DNA from: Candidatus Hydrogenedentota bacterium | GTDB taxonomy: Bacteria > Spirochaetota > Leptospiria > Turneriellales > J094 | Assembly (NCBI GenBank): GCA_003695005.1 | Contig: RFJE01000347.1 | Coordinates: 1 to 13,478, forward strand | Length of the DNA stretch: 13,478 nucleotides | Reading direction: 5' to 3' | Shown: positions 5,753-13,134 of the stretch, in pieces | Layout of the letters: each line of letters begins with the position of its first letter | Numbering within the stretch: position 1 is the stretch's first letter | The notes under the pieces: model-generated | Seen by the model: the letters and a program-made list of their open reading frames with translations, nothing else | Databases searched by the model: none | What the model was told of the DNA's origin: nothing | Position numbers and translations under genes: made by a program

Positions 5753-8713
5753 CTAAAACTCATAACCAATCGAAAAGCGGCCTTCCCATTTCGAGATAGG
5801 CAAAGCTGTTTTTAAATCCCAGGGGGTTCCCCAATCAATACGCATCATGATGCCAGGGAAAAGAAGCATGCGTGCACCGAGGCCAAAGGAAAGCTTAAAA
5901 TCTTTTAATCGAGAGTTGGCATCATCCCAAAACTGCCAATCCGCAGGATGGTCGTATGCTGTTCCCATATCTATAAAAAAGACACCCGAAAAACCACGAA
6001 TAATCCAAGGCACAGGAAAACCAAAGGCAATGGCATCCACAAGCGGAAATCGAATTTCAAAATTCGCTATAAAAACTTTTGTACCCGTAATTGTAAATTC
6101 AGGATAACCGCGGATTGTATTGTAACCCCCAATCCGCCAGGGGAAAAAACGTCTATCCCGACCTTCCACATTGTAAGCTAAAAAGCGAGTCGCAAAAATA
6201 TACCGACCACCTAAATAAAAATAATGCCTGAAGTCCACGGTTTGCCGATTATACAAAAAGTCTCGTCCACTTAAATTGACGGTTTGTTCCACAGTTAGCC
6301 TAAAATGTGTCCCTTTTAGCGGACCAATAAAACTATATAAAACATTGTTATATCCCACCGAAAAATTAAGGCTATTGATGTTTGTATAGATACTTGGCCT
6401 TGGGGCAGCAATCGTTGTTGGGACAACATCTTCTTCATGGCGAGAAAGTTCTGTTTGTAAATCCACATACCAAAAATGAGTGATAGGGTAATTCGCCCCC
6501 GCAAAAACACCAAACCGTAAAATGGATAATACATCAAAATAAGGATTGTAAATAAAATCATTAATTGTAGTTACGCTCGATAAACTTAAGATATTAAAAA
6601 AGTTCGAAAAGCGAAAAGCGCCAACATAAAACTTAACCCGTTTTTTTAAGTATGCATAGCGCACTTGAAAATTAAAATTTTCTCGATTCGAAAGATAATC
6701 TGCTTTGGTAGAAATTTCATGATTGCCGGTGTAATCACTAATGGATAAAAACAAAAATCCACCAAAACCTAATACACTAGAATATTGAAACCCAAAAAAC
6801 AGTAAATCAGGCGAAAGCTTTGTTGCATACGGTTTAATCTGAAAGCGAGAAAGCCCCCCTGCATAAATGGGAAATTTCGGACGTTTAAACTCTTTTCTTT
6901 CATCGGATAAAGAAACAACATCCTTTGGATCTTGCGGTGTTTTTTTGAGCGAAATATCATAACCCTGACGACGGTACATAGAAAATACCATTTTTTTAGC
7001 AGACCTGTCCATTTGAGGTTGAAATACCCCGCCGGCAACATCGGTAATGGCAAATTGCTCATTGTCTCCTCTGTCTTTCATGTAGACATTGGAAACCCCT
7101 GTTTCATCCGAAGTAAAATAAATTCGTTTATTGGTATGAATGTAATAATACGCAGGCGAGAGCTGCTTTCCCTTTGCATTCGTCCATTGATAAATTTCCC
7201 CTGTTTCTAAATTTAACTCAAAAACATGGTAATTTGGATTTTCATAATCATTTTGCGGATTGCGGTTTGAGGAAAAAAGTAAGTAGCGATTATCTCCACT
7301 TAACGAAGGGTCTCTATCTGTAAATAAATCATCGGTGAGTTTTGTTAGCTTTTTCGTTTTTAAGTCCAGTAAATAAATATCCGTCTTACCTGCTACTGTG
7401 CCTGCAAAAACAGCTTTCGTTCCATCGGGCGAAAGTTTTGGATATTGTATCATATCTAATGCAGGTGAGTATTTCTCTACAACTTCTTTTTCTTCTACAT
7501 CGAACAAATAAAGATGGTCTTTTCCACCCGATCGCGCAGTAAAAAAGATCTTACTGGAATCGGCTGTAAAAGAAAGCCGATTGTCTAAAAGATGAAGCTG
7601 ATAAAAAGTATGATTATCTGCTCCATTTAAAAGCACTTCTTCGTGATAGTCTTCTTCTTTTTCGCGTAAGGAATAATCTAATTTTAGCTCTGTTGGCTTT
7701 GCGTCCCGAATGACTAAACTAGGATAAAAATCGCGAATCGTTAAATATACAATTTTTTCCCCATTTGGCGAAATCGCAGGATGCAAATTTAAAAAGCTTT
7801 TATCTTCGAGATGCTTTGTAATTAAAACGGCTTCTTCATCATCAAAACGCTTTGAAACTTTATTGTAAAATTTTCGCTTTAGCCAAAGTTGCCACTTTTC
7901 ATCGAAGCGGTCAAAAGGAATTCCAAAATTTGTTTTAATGGCTTCTTCAATGCCACGCTGGTCGCGAATATCTTTCAATAACTCTCCAATTTTGTAAATA
8001 CCATATTTCTCTTCAATAAAACGCATAACAGCTTGACCGCCTTTGTAAAGCATGTAGCCACTCATAACACGGTACTCTGTTAAATCGGAAAGAGTGGGCA
8101 TGGTTCCTGTTAACACCGCATCGCGGATAGTCATTTCTGCTGTGATATCCCATCCAATGGAAAGATATTCAGCCATGCCTTCTACTAGCCACAAAGGTGG
8201 ATTTGGGGCATATTGTGCTGCTAGCAAACCCCCGAAGCCTCCACCAAGTAAAATATCATACTGAAATGCATGCACAATTTCATGGGTTAACACATGGCGA
8301 AATTCATCATAACTTCCCATAAAAGGAACAACAACACGCCTTTTAATCCGCTCGGTAAACCCACCTGTACCTTCATCAATCTGTGAAAAAATAATATTTG
8401 TCATTTGAAAGTGAGCATGAGATGGATAAATAAATACAGGCACAACCTGGCTTAAATCGTGACGCAAGACGTCGGAAAGGTAGATGCTAGCTTCCTCGCA
8501 AATTAAAAGAGCAGTCTTCCCAAGCTTTTCATAGCCTTCGGGATAGTGAATATCAAAATGCTCGGAACGAATAACACGCCAGTTAATTTCTTCCCAAACT
8601 ACTTTTTGCCCAAGGGCAAAAAGTCCATGAGCAAGCAGAAAAAAAATCAGGAAAAACTTGCGCACATTCCACGCTTTGCTCTTTTTATGCACCGTCAAGA
8701 TGTTCGCTGCCAT
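5753..8713 (-). CDS. Exported zinc-peptidase-like / TolB-propeller / BamA-type barrel fusion protein
   Basis: The 986-aa product has three recognisable parts. Residues 1-36 form a signal peptide (KKSKAW then FFLIFFLLAHGLFALGQ). Residues ~40-290 resemble the peptidase MA-like gluzincin domain, with HEIVH at 144-148 and a downstream VEGMAEYLS (Glu179/Glu182) as the likely third zinc ligand. Residues ~305-620 hold TolB/PD40 propeller strands (HPAISPNGEKIVYL, YPKLSPDGTKAVF, DPSLSGDNRYLLFSSNR). Residues ~640-986 look like an Omp85/BamA-type outer-membrane barrel, with GGYNTIRGY at 862-870, the typical conserved turn before the last strands, and a C-terminal phenylalanine. The protein is therefore probably anchored in the outer membrane with its peptidase and propeller in the periplasm. 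Substrate and role are unknown. No clear ribosome-binding site precedes ATG 8713. It is transcribed alone, divergent from the sigma-factor gene. Confidence 0.85.
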   Translation of the reverse strand: MAANILTVHKKSKAWNVRKFFLIFFLLAHGLFALGQKVVWEEINWRVIRSEHFDIHYPEGYEKLGKTALLICEEASIYLSDVLRHDLSQVVPVFIYPSHAHFQMTNIIFSQIDEGTGGFTERIKRRVVVPFMGSYDEFRHVLTHEIVHAFQYDILLGGGFGGLLAAQYAPNPPLWLVEGMAEYLSIGWDITAEMTIRDAVLTGTMPTLSDLTEYRVMSGYMLYKGGQAVMRFIEEKYGIYKIGELLKDIRDQRGIEEAIKTNFGIPFDRFDEKWQLWLKRKFYNKVSKRFDDEEAVLITKHLEDKSFLNLHPAISPNGEKIVYLTIRDFYPSLVIRDAKPTELKLDYSLREKEEDYHEEVLLNGADNHTFYQLHLLDNRLSFTADSSKIFFTARSGGKDHLYLFDVEEKEVVEKYSPALDMIQYPKLSPDGTKAVFAGTVAGKTDIYLLDLKTKKLTKLTDDLFTDRDPSLSGDNRYLLFSSNRNPQNDYENPNYHVFELNLETGEIYQWTNAKGKQLSPAYYYIHTNKRIYFTSDETGVSNVYMKDRGDNEQFAITDVAGGVFQPQMDRSAKKMVFSMYRRQGYDISLKKTPQDPKDVVSLSDERKEFKRPKFPIYAGGLSRFQIKPYATKLSPDLLFFGFQYSSVLGFGGFLFLSISDYTGNHEISTKADYLSNRENFNFQVRYAYLKKRVKFYVGAFRFSNFFNILSLSSVTTINDFIYNPYFDVLSILRFGVFAGANYPITHFWYVDLQTELSRHEEDVVPTTIAAPRPSIYTNINSLNFSVGYNNVLYSFIGPLKGTHFRLTVEQTVNLSGRDFLYNRQTVDFRHYFYLGGRYIFATRFLAYNVEGRDRRFFPWRIGGYNTIRGYPEFTITGTKVFIANFEIRFPLVDAIAFGFPVPWIIRGFSGVFFIDMGTAYDHPADWQFWDDANSRLKDFKLSFGLGARMLLFPGIMMRIDWGTPWDLKTALPISKWEGRFSIGYEF

Positions 8714-8720
8714 AGCACAG

Positions 8721-8730
8721 TATACTATAT
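8721..8730. promoter_or_regulatory. Possible shared divergent promoter core
   Basis: TATACTATAT in the 75-base gap between the divergent peptidase/barrel gene and the sigma-factor gene offers a -10-like hexamer on the plus strand (TATACT) and on the minus strand (TATAGT, from 8724-8729). No convincing -35 box is visible at the right distance for either direction, so this is tentative. Confidence 0.25.
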
Positions 8731-8788
8731 AAAAATCCTATGAAATGACTTGACGAACATACAAAGATGCTGTTTCTGGCGACAAAAC

Positions 8789-9583
8789 ATGGCTGCAAAA
8801 GAAAAAAGAAATTTTGATGAAATTGACGAAACCGAGCTTTGGAAAGAGTACGTCAAAACAAAAGATACAGCAATTCGGGATTACTTTATCCACAAGTATG
8901 CCCCTTTAGTAAAGTATGTTGCGGGTAAAGTAGCTGTAGGAATGCCGCACAATGTGGAATTTGACGATCTAGTAAGCTATGGTACTTTTGGTTTACTCGA
9001 TGCCATTGAGAAATTTGATCCTGATAAAGAAGTAAAGTTTAAAACATACGCTATGACGCGTATTCGGGGATCTATTTTCGATGAACTACGGACAATTGAT
9101 TGGATTCCACGTTCCATTCGACAAAAAGCAAAAGAAGTAGAAAAAATTATTGGTGAGCTTGAAAATAAATTAGGACGCACAGTCGAAGACGAAGAAATTG
9201 CAGCAGAGCTAGATTTAAGCTTACCAGAATTCCATGAGCTTGTCTCTAAAATATCAGGCATGAGCATGGTATCTTTGAATGATTTGTGGTATGGTAACGA
9301 TGAAGAAGGTGATATTTCCTTCATGGACACAATTGAATCCCCTGCAAACTTAAATCCCGATGTAATGGTAGAGCGGGAAGAAATTAAAAACCAAATTGTA
9401 GAAGCCATCCAAAAATTACCGGATCGTGAAAAAAAAGTCATTGTGCTTTATTATTATGAAGACCTTACCCTAAAAGAAATAGGCGAAGTATTAGAAGTAA
9501 CGGAATCTCGTGTTTCGCAACTTCATACCAAAGCCATTATGCGCTTAAGGGGACGTCTTTCAAAATTAAAGCATAGTTTATAG
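8789..9583 (+). CDS. fliA: RNA polymerase sigma factor, FliA/WhiG family (sigma-28 type)
   Basis: This sigma factor directs RNA polymerase to flagellar, motility and related promoters in families where its targets are known. From ATG 8789 it is 264 aa, the normal length. Region 2 spans ~34-105 ([57 protein letters not shown]), with the hallmark [15 protein letters not shown] at ~104-118. Region 3 is ~112-165. Region 4 is ~205-255 ([42 protein letters not shown] helix-turn-helix). A TTG at 8750 would extend the frame by 13 residues of unrelated character (CCFW), so ATG 8789 (MAAKEKRNF) is preferred, though its ribosome-binding site is weak. The stop overlaps the rsmA start by one base. No flagellar gene lies next to it here. 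No anti-sigma factor (FlgM) is visible in the window. Confidence 0.92.
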   Translation: MAAKEKRNFDEIDETELWKEYVKTKDTAIRDYFIHKYAPLVKYVAGKVAVGMPHNVEFDDLVSYGTFGLLDAIEKFDPDKEVKFKTYAMTRIRGSIFDELRTIDWIPRSIRQKAKEVEKIIGELENKLGRTVEDEEIAAELDLSLPEFHELVSKISGMSMVSLNDLWYGNDEEGDISFMDTIESPANLNPDVMVEREEIKNQIVEAIQKLPDREKKVIVLYYYEDLTLKEIGEVLEVTESRVSQLHTKAIMRLRGRLSKLKHSL

Positions 9584-10392
9584 TGCATCCTGCTAAAATA
9601 CTAGCCGAGTTAGGCATCCATCCTGCAAAAGCATTAGGCCAAAACTTTTTAGTTGAATTTGACTCTATTTTACCTTGGATCCCCCAATTAAAACCAGATG
9701 ATACTGTCTTAGAAATCGGTCCTGGTTTAGGTGGGGTTACAAACTTCGTAAAAGACCATGTAAAAAAAATAATTTTAGTGGAAAAAGATTTTCGTCTTGC
9801 AGAATATTTAAAAAAACAATTTCCAGACATTGATGTTTTGAGAGAAGATATACTGAATATAAAAAAAGAATTTATTACAAATCACCAAATCAATGTTGTT
9901 ATCGGCAACTTACCTTTTTATATTACAACTCCCATTTTAGAAAAGTGTTTTGTGCAGTGGGGAATCTCTCTTGGAATTTTTGGTGTCCAAAAAGAATTTG
10001 CCGAACGGCTTTTAGCTAGCCACGGGAATTCACTAGCCATTTTTTTTAGCCAACTCGCAAACATTCAAAAAGTAAGTTCTATTCCAGCAAACGCATTTTA
10101 TCCAAAACCTAAAGTCGATGCTAGCTGGATTGTTATGGAAAAAAGAAAACCAGCAGTGGATATAAAACGATGGGAACTTCTATTACGTGGATCTTTCTGG
10201 GGGAAGCGGAAAAGTTTAAAAAATGCTTTCTTAAAAAATCCGCATTGGTCTTCCCAAAAGTTCACAGAGTCTTGGAAACAAAAAATACTTACGTATCCCC
10301 CCCCTCTCGATTTAAACCGCCGCGCTGATTCTCTTTCTGTTGAAGAGTTTTTAATCTTATACAATTGGCTTAACGATAATACAAATAAGTAA
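9583..10392 (+). CDS. rsmA: 16S rRNA (adenine1518-N6/adenine1519-N6)-dimethyltransferase RsmA (KsgA)
   Basis: The enzyme uses S-adenosylmethionine to dimethylate two adjacent adenines in the 3'-terminal hairpin of 16S rRNA during 30S assembly. The 269-aa product carries ALGQNFL (17-23), motif I VLEIGPGLGGVT (42-53), the ribose-binding acid in LVEKD (Glu67) and motif IV NLPFYIT (109-115; the usual NLPYYIT with Phe for Tyr). A basic C-terminal domain closes it (WGKRKSLKNAF, then the DLNRRADSLSVEEF helix). The start is GTG 9583, whose G is the last base of the fliA TAG stop, so translation is probably coupled. The 3' end overlaps the convergent membrane-protein gene by 23 bases. The family call is very sure. 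Confidence 0.93.
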   Translation: MHPAKILAELGIHPAKALGQNFLVEFDSILPWIPQLKPDDTVLEIGPGLGGVTNFVKDHVKKIILVEKDFRLAEYLKKQFPDIDVLREDILNIKKEFITNHQINVVIGNLPFYITTPILEKCFVQWGISLGIFGVQKEFAERLLASHGNSLAIFFSQLANIQKVSSIPANAFYPKPKVDASWIVMEKRKPAVDIKRWELLLRGSFWGKRKSLKNAFLKNPHWSSQKFTESWKQKILTYPPPLDLNRRADSLSVEEFLILYNWLNDNTNK

Positions 10393-11500
10393 CTCCCCAT
10401 AGGGTTATCAATCCCATTGCAAACCTCTCTGTCTTTTTATCAAACAAAACATTCCATAAAAAGATGAATAAATACCAAGGATGTAAAACGGGGAAAAAAG
10501 CTAAAAAAGCAAACAAGCCATTTCGAATGATAGTTGTATCATCCCATTTTCGTTTAAGCCACAGAATCCCTAGAATGATCCATGTCGTCAATAAACACAA
10601 TTGTAAAATTTTAATGGAACTTACATGACTGATTCCAAACACACGGAATAAACCATAAAATGGCTGAGCAAAAGTCCAATATCGAAAATACTCATTATGA
10701 GTTCGAACTGGCAAGACATAAAAATAATACAGCCATGCCAAAATTCCTATCATAATGACCCCTAAAAACCATGTTTTCTTTTCTTGTGCAAATTTCTTCA
10801 GCCAGATCGGGAAAAGAGCAAAACCATGAAGCTTAGTAAGCCCCGATAGCAATAAGTAAACAAAACTTTGGTTTTGTTGTTTCTCCTCCAACTTTTTATA
10901 AGCAAGTAAAAAAAAGAAAACAGATACAATTTCAATGTGCCCTTCTCTCCATGTCTCCATGATAAGAGCAGGACAAAATAAAAAGAAAAAAAACTGAAAC
11001 TTAGAAATCAGTCCTACCTTGTAAAAACGATAAGCAAACCACAAGAGAAGGCTCTCAAAAATTCCCGCTAGCAATTTAAAGCCATATACACTTTCTGTAA
11101 ATAACGAAACCACGGTGAATAAAAACTCAGAAAAAGGGGGATAAATAGTTCCTACTTTCATGTACTCAATACCCGAAATAGGTAAGGCACTGCGGACATA
11201 AGGATTCTCTCCTAATAACCAAAGTTTGCCATCGGATATATAGCGAAAAATATCAGAAGTAAAAGGATGGGCTGTAAAAGCAAGCAAACGAAGAATGATA
11301 GCAAAGGCAACAAAACTAAAATGCATCGGGAATTCACCTTTTATAAACAAGAGCATGAAAAAAAGAAAGCAAGCAAAAGCATAAAAATCTAAACCAAGCC
11401 CACGATATTGCCATAAAGAATATTCAGGCTTAAACCAAGATAAAAGTAAAAATAAGACGTATAATATGAATAAGGCAAATTTAAGTTTACTCTGCTTCAT
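10370..11500 (-). CDS. Multi-pass membrane protein, GT-C / GT87-like glycosyltransferase (probable mannosyltransferase)
   Basis: The 376-aa product has about nine or ten hydrophobic segments separated by short basic loops, so it is an inner-membrane protein. After the first two helices comes HPFTSDIFRYISDGKLWLLGENPY (78-101), with an acidic residue (Asp83) in the first large loop as in GT-C polyprenyl-phosphate-sugar transferases. YPPFSE follows (120-125), a motif shared with the GT87/DUF2029 mannosyltransferase-like family, then WREGHIEIV near the middle. GT-C members move sugars from lipid-linked donors to acceptors outside the membrane. The exact sugar and acceptor (lipopolysaccharide, glycolipid or protein) cannot be read from the sequence. 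ATG 11500 has no strong ribosome-binding site. Its 3' end overlaps rsmA tail-to-tail. Confidence 0.75.
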   Translation of the reverse strand: MKQSKLKFALFILYVLFLLLSWFKPEYSLWQYRGLGLDFYAFACFLFFMLLFIKGEFPMHFSFVAFAIILRLLAFTAHPFTSDIFRYISDGKLWLLGENPYVRSALPISGIEYMKVGTIYPPFSEFLFTVVSLFTESVYGFKLLAGIFESLLLWFAYRFYKVGLISKFQFFFFLFCPALIMETWREGHIEIVSVFFFLLAYKKLEEKQQNQSFVYLLLSGLTKLHGFALFPIWLKKFAQEKKTWFLGVIMIGILAWLYYFYVLPVRTHNEYFRYWTFAQPFYGLFRVFGISHVSSIKILQLCLLTTWIILGILWLKRKWDDTTIIRNGLFAFLAFFPVLHPWYLFIFLWNVLFDKKTERFAMGLITLWGVTYLYYR

Positions 11501-11515
11501 GGTCGTTAATATAAT
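11486..11515 (+). promoter_or_regulatory. Possible promoter for the TPR-like gene
   Basis: TTTACT (11486-11491), 18 bases and a perfect TATAAT (11510-11515) lie over the divergent start codons. Transcription from here would begin near 11522, which would favour ATG 11547 as the start of the plus-strand gene. In A/T-rich DNA such boxes also arise by chance. Confidence 0.3.
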
Positions 11516-12017
11516 AGTGCGTTTTTTTGGTGCAATTACATTCGCAATGGTTGTTTTTTTTCTATCACCATTTCGTACGCTATTTGCTAGCGAATGTAAT
11601 TTACCCCTACACCAAAAAAAAGTCTCGCTAAAACAAATCTATCTTCAACTTCGCTTTCGCGATCCGAAGTGTAAGTTCCCTGCAAAGCTTTTTCTCGCTT
11701 ATAGTGAAAGAGCGTTGCTAGCAGGCAGACTCCATGAAGCACTTTGGTCGGCCAAAACAGGAATGAAGCGAGCATCCAGCAGCATAAAACGCAAACTTAC
11801 ACTCGCTGCAGCGAAAGCTTATAACGAACTCAACCGTTACGAAGAAGCTATTGCCTTGTTAAAACCGCTTGCTTTTTCCACTCAAAAAGATAATTTAGCA
11901 AAACAAGCACATATATGTTTAATTCGGGCTTACTATTTACGAGCAAAACAGAAACAAGATAGTAATGTAAAATACCTTGTTTCTAAATTTCGTCGCTACT
12001 ATGGCACGTCGCTATAA
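11499..12017 (+). CDS. Small exported TPR-like protein of unknown function
   Basis: Hydrophobic N-terminus (IIVRFFGAITFAMVVFFL) followed by a likely cleavage region (TLFA-SEC), then about 125 residues of alpha-helical, Ala/Leu/Lys-rich sequence resembling two or three tetratricopeptide-like hairpins. Examples are LFLAYSERALLAGRLHEALWSA and AAAKAYNELNRYEEAIALLKPL. TPR domains bind other proteins, and the signal sequence points to the periplasm. Starts in the same frame are ATG 11466, 11499 and 11547, none with a good ribosome-binding site. 11466 overlaps the divergent gene by 35 bases. 11499 shares a CATG with that gene's start. 11547 fits the candidate promoter but gives a short signal peptide with no positive n-region. 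I chose 11499 with low certainty. The family is not recognised beyond the TPR character. Confidence 0.6.
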   Translation: MVVNIIVRFFGAITFAMVVFFLSPFRTLFASECNLPLHQKKVSLKQIYLQLRFRDPKCKFPAKLFLAYSERALLAGRLHEALWSAKTGMKRASSSIKRKLTLAAAKAYNELNRYEEAIALLKPLAFSTQKDNLAKQAHICLIRAYYLRAKQKQDSNVKYLVSKFRRYYGTSL

Positions 12018-12181
12018 AAATAATCTTCCTGTTAGCGAACTAGATGCACCATTTAATCGAACGTCACGATGAAGACAGTTTAGCGCGCATCTTGCTACGC
12101 TCGATGAACGACCCCCACGCGGAAATGGCTTCCTCTCCCCCGCAAGAAAGTAATTGTGGGGGAATTTTTAATCTAATCTAA
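12001..12181 (+). pseudogene. Possible remnant of a small gene, split across two frames
   Basis: ATG 12001, overlapping the TPR-like gene by 17 bases, reads MARRYKNNLPVSELDAPFN before a TGA at 12070. From ATG 12044 the next frame reads MHHLIERHDEDSLARILLRS then MNDPHAEMASSPPQES, ending at TAA 12179-12181. Both segments have protein-like composition, and the second keeps a regular acidic/basic helical pattern, while the alternatives look like noise. This suggests one small gene broken by an indel or internal deletion. The last residues run into the terminator hairpin, so a natural end would lie earlier. I recognise no family, and it could instead be non-coding. Confidence 0.35.
12137..12169 (+). 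terminator. Rho-independent terminator
   Basis: CCCCCGCAA (12137-12145) pairs with TTGTGGGGG (12154-12162), nine pairs with one G-U, around an 8-base loop, and is followed by AATTTTT. It ends plus-strand transcription from the TPR-like gene, just before the convergent minus-strand lipoprotein gene. Confidence 0.7.
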
Positions 12182-12596
12182 TGATATCCTTATATTCTAA
12201 TGAATTTCCTTCATAAGCTCGGTATAAAACTCTTACTGTCATATCATAAATAGGTCCATCAAAATATGGCTTTGATATGGAGAATTTGCAATTAGGGATT
12301 ACGACAGAGGTCATGGCAGGAATGGCAATTTTAGGTATTGCAACCCCCGAGGATCTTTTTGTACCCTTCAAATGAAACATAATGCCATGGATTTCTAATG
12401 CTGTATCGGTTAGGTTTTTTATAGAGCAATCTTGTATTTCAATTTTATTTGAGCTATCATTATAAACTAATTCGATATTCAATAATGGATTTTTATTTTT
12501 ATCTTTGACCAAAAATTGAGTTGAATTAATACATCCCATGAAAACAAATAGAATGCCTATACCAAAGGTGAGTTTGGGCAATGTATTCATATTCAT
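12168..12596 (-). CDS. Small lipoprotein of unknown function
   Basis: The 142-aa product starts with a short lysine-bearing n-region and a hydrophobic stretch (LTFGIGILFVFMGC), with Cys22 in a relaxed spirochaete-type lipobox (FMGC). It is thus probably lipidated and membrane-attached. The mature part has alternating strands around IQDCSIKNLTDTALEIHGIM and VVIPNCKFSISKPYF, with two cysteines that could form a disulfide. The N-T-D-T-ALEI pattern resembles small FxLYD- or Ig-like extracellular domains. ATG 12596 is four bases after the previous gene's stop and is served by GGAGG lying inside that gene, so the two are co-translated. The function is not recognised. Confidence 0.7.
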   Translation of the reverse strand: MNMNTLPKLTFGIGILFVFMGCINSTQFLVKDKNKNPLLNIELVYNDSSNKIEIQDCSIKNLTDTALEIHGIMFHLKGTKRSSGVAIPKIAIPAMTSVVIPNCKFSISKPYFDGPIYDMTVRVLYRAYEGNSLEYKDIIRLD

Positions 12597-12600
12597 TCTT

Positions 12601-12891
12601 TTATTTCCTCCGTTTTAATATAAGCTCATAACCATATCTTTCATTATCTCCCATGGCTCTTCGTGCAGCAACGACTTCCCAGCCACGCAGGCCTAATCTG
12701 CGCAGTTCGTCGGAAAATTCCGAGTCTTCAACAAACTTTACTTTATAGCTCCATGCCGGAGGAGAAACAGCAGGGACAATAAGCACAAATAAAATCAAAA
12801 GCAAAAGGGCAATGACGCTCACTTTATACCAAGTTATGCCTTCCCCGTAGTCTTTAACAAGGCCTTCTAAACGCTCATTGTTTTGATACAT
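12601..12891 (-). CDS. Single-TM protein with DUF4177-like C-terminal domain
   Basis: The 96-aa product has one transmembrane helix near 26-42 (VIALLLLILFVLIVPAV) and a small C-terminal domain. That domain's pattern (KVKFVED, DELRRLGLRGWEVV, YGYELILKRRK) matches the DUF4177-type motif of a helix ending in LG-x-x-GWE followed by a strand. Proteins of this kind are small and of unknown role. ATG 12891 is preceded by a strong AAGGGGG. The stop is four bases from the lipoprotein start. Confidence 0.7.
   Translation of the reverse strand: MYQNNERLEGLVKDYGEGITWYKVSVIALLLLILFVLIVPAVSPPAWSYKVKFVEDSEFSDELRRLGLRGWEVVAARRAMGDNERYGYELILKRRK
12607..12611 (-). promoter_or_regulatory. Ribosome-binding site of the lipoprotein gene, inside the upstream gene
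   Basis: GGAGG on the minus strand, 10 bases before ATG 12596, forms part of the last arginine codons of the DUF4177-like gene. It supports 12596 as the start and implies coupled translation. Confidence 0.6.
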
Positions 12892-12896
12892 GTTTA

Positions 12897-12903
12897 CCCC
12901 CTT
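12897..12903 (-). promoter_or_regulatory. Ribosome-binding site of the DUF4177-like gene
   Basis: AAGGGGG on the minus strand, 5 bases before ATG 12891, confirms that start. Confidence 0.6.
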
Positions 12904-12930
12904 AAATAAAATTTTCTTTCCAGAAATTTT

Positions 12931-13128
12931 TCAAAGGTGTTTATTAAAGCATGCAATGCAATTGTGGGCCGGATGCGCTGAATCTAAATTATAAACAAAA
13001 TACTCCTTCCCAATTTTATATCGAATCGTTTTAGGATTATTACATATGTGAGATAAGATAAATTCAGGGTAATATTGATTAATATTGGGATAAATTTCCG
13101 GATTTAATTGATTTATAGTATCAATCAT
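12931..13128 (-). CDS. Hypothetical 65-aa protein with His/Cys-rich C-terminus
   Basis: The frame runs from ATG 13128, six bases after the preceding stop at 13135, to a stop at 12931. There is no signal peptide or membrane helix. The last 15 residues are dense in His and Cys (HPAHNCIACFNKHL), with another pair earlier (SHICNN). This could hold a metal ion or be a fragment of a larger domain. The ribosome-binding site is weak, the length is short and nothing is recognised. It is credited mainly because it fits tightly between two same-strand genes. Confidence 0.45.
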   Translation of the reverse strand: MIDTINQLNPEIYPNINQYYPEFILSHICNNPKTIRYKIGKEYFVYNLDSAHPAHNCIACFNKHL

Positions 13129-13134
13129 AAAATA

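Noticed and set aside
8750..8788. Extended fliA start at TTG 8750
   Set aside because: The 13 added residues do not resemble sigma factors, and ATG 8789 gives the expected N-terminus and length.
8977..9441. Minus-strand 154-residue frame inside fliA
   Set aside because: Serine-rich low-complexity translation antisense to a well-conserved gene; a shadow frame.
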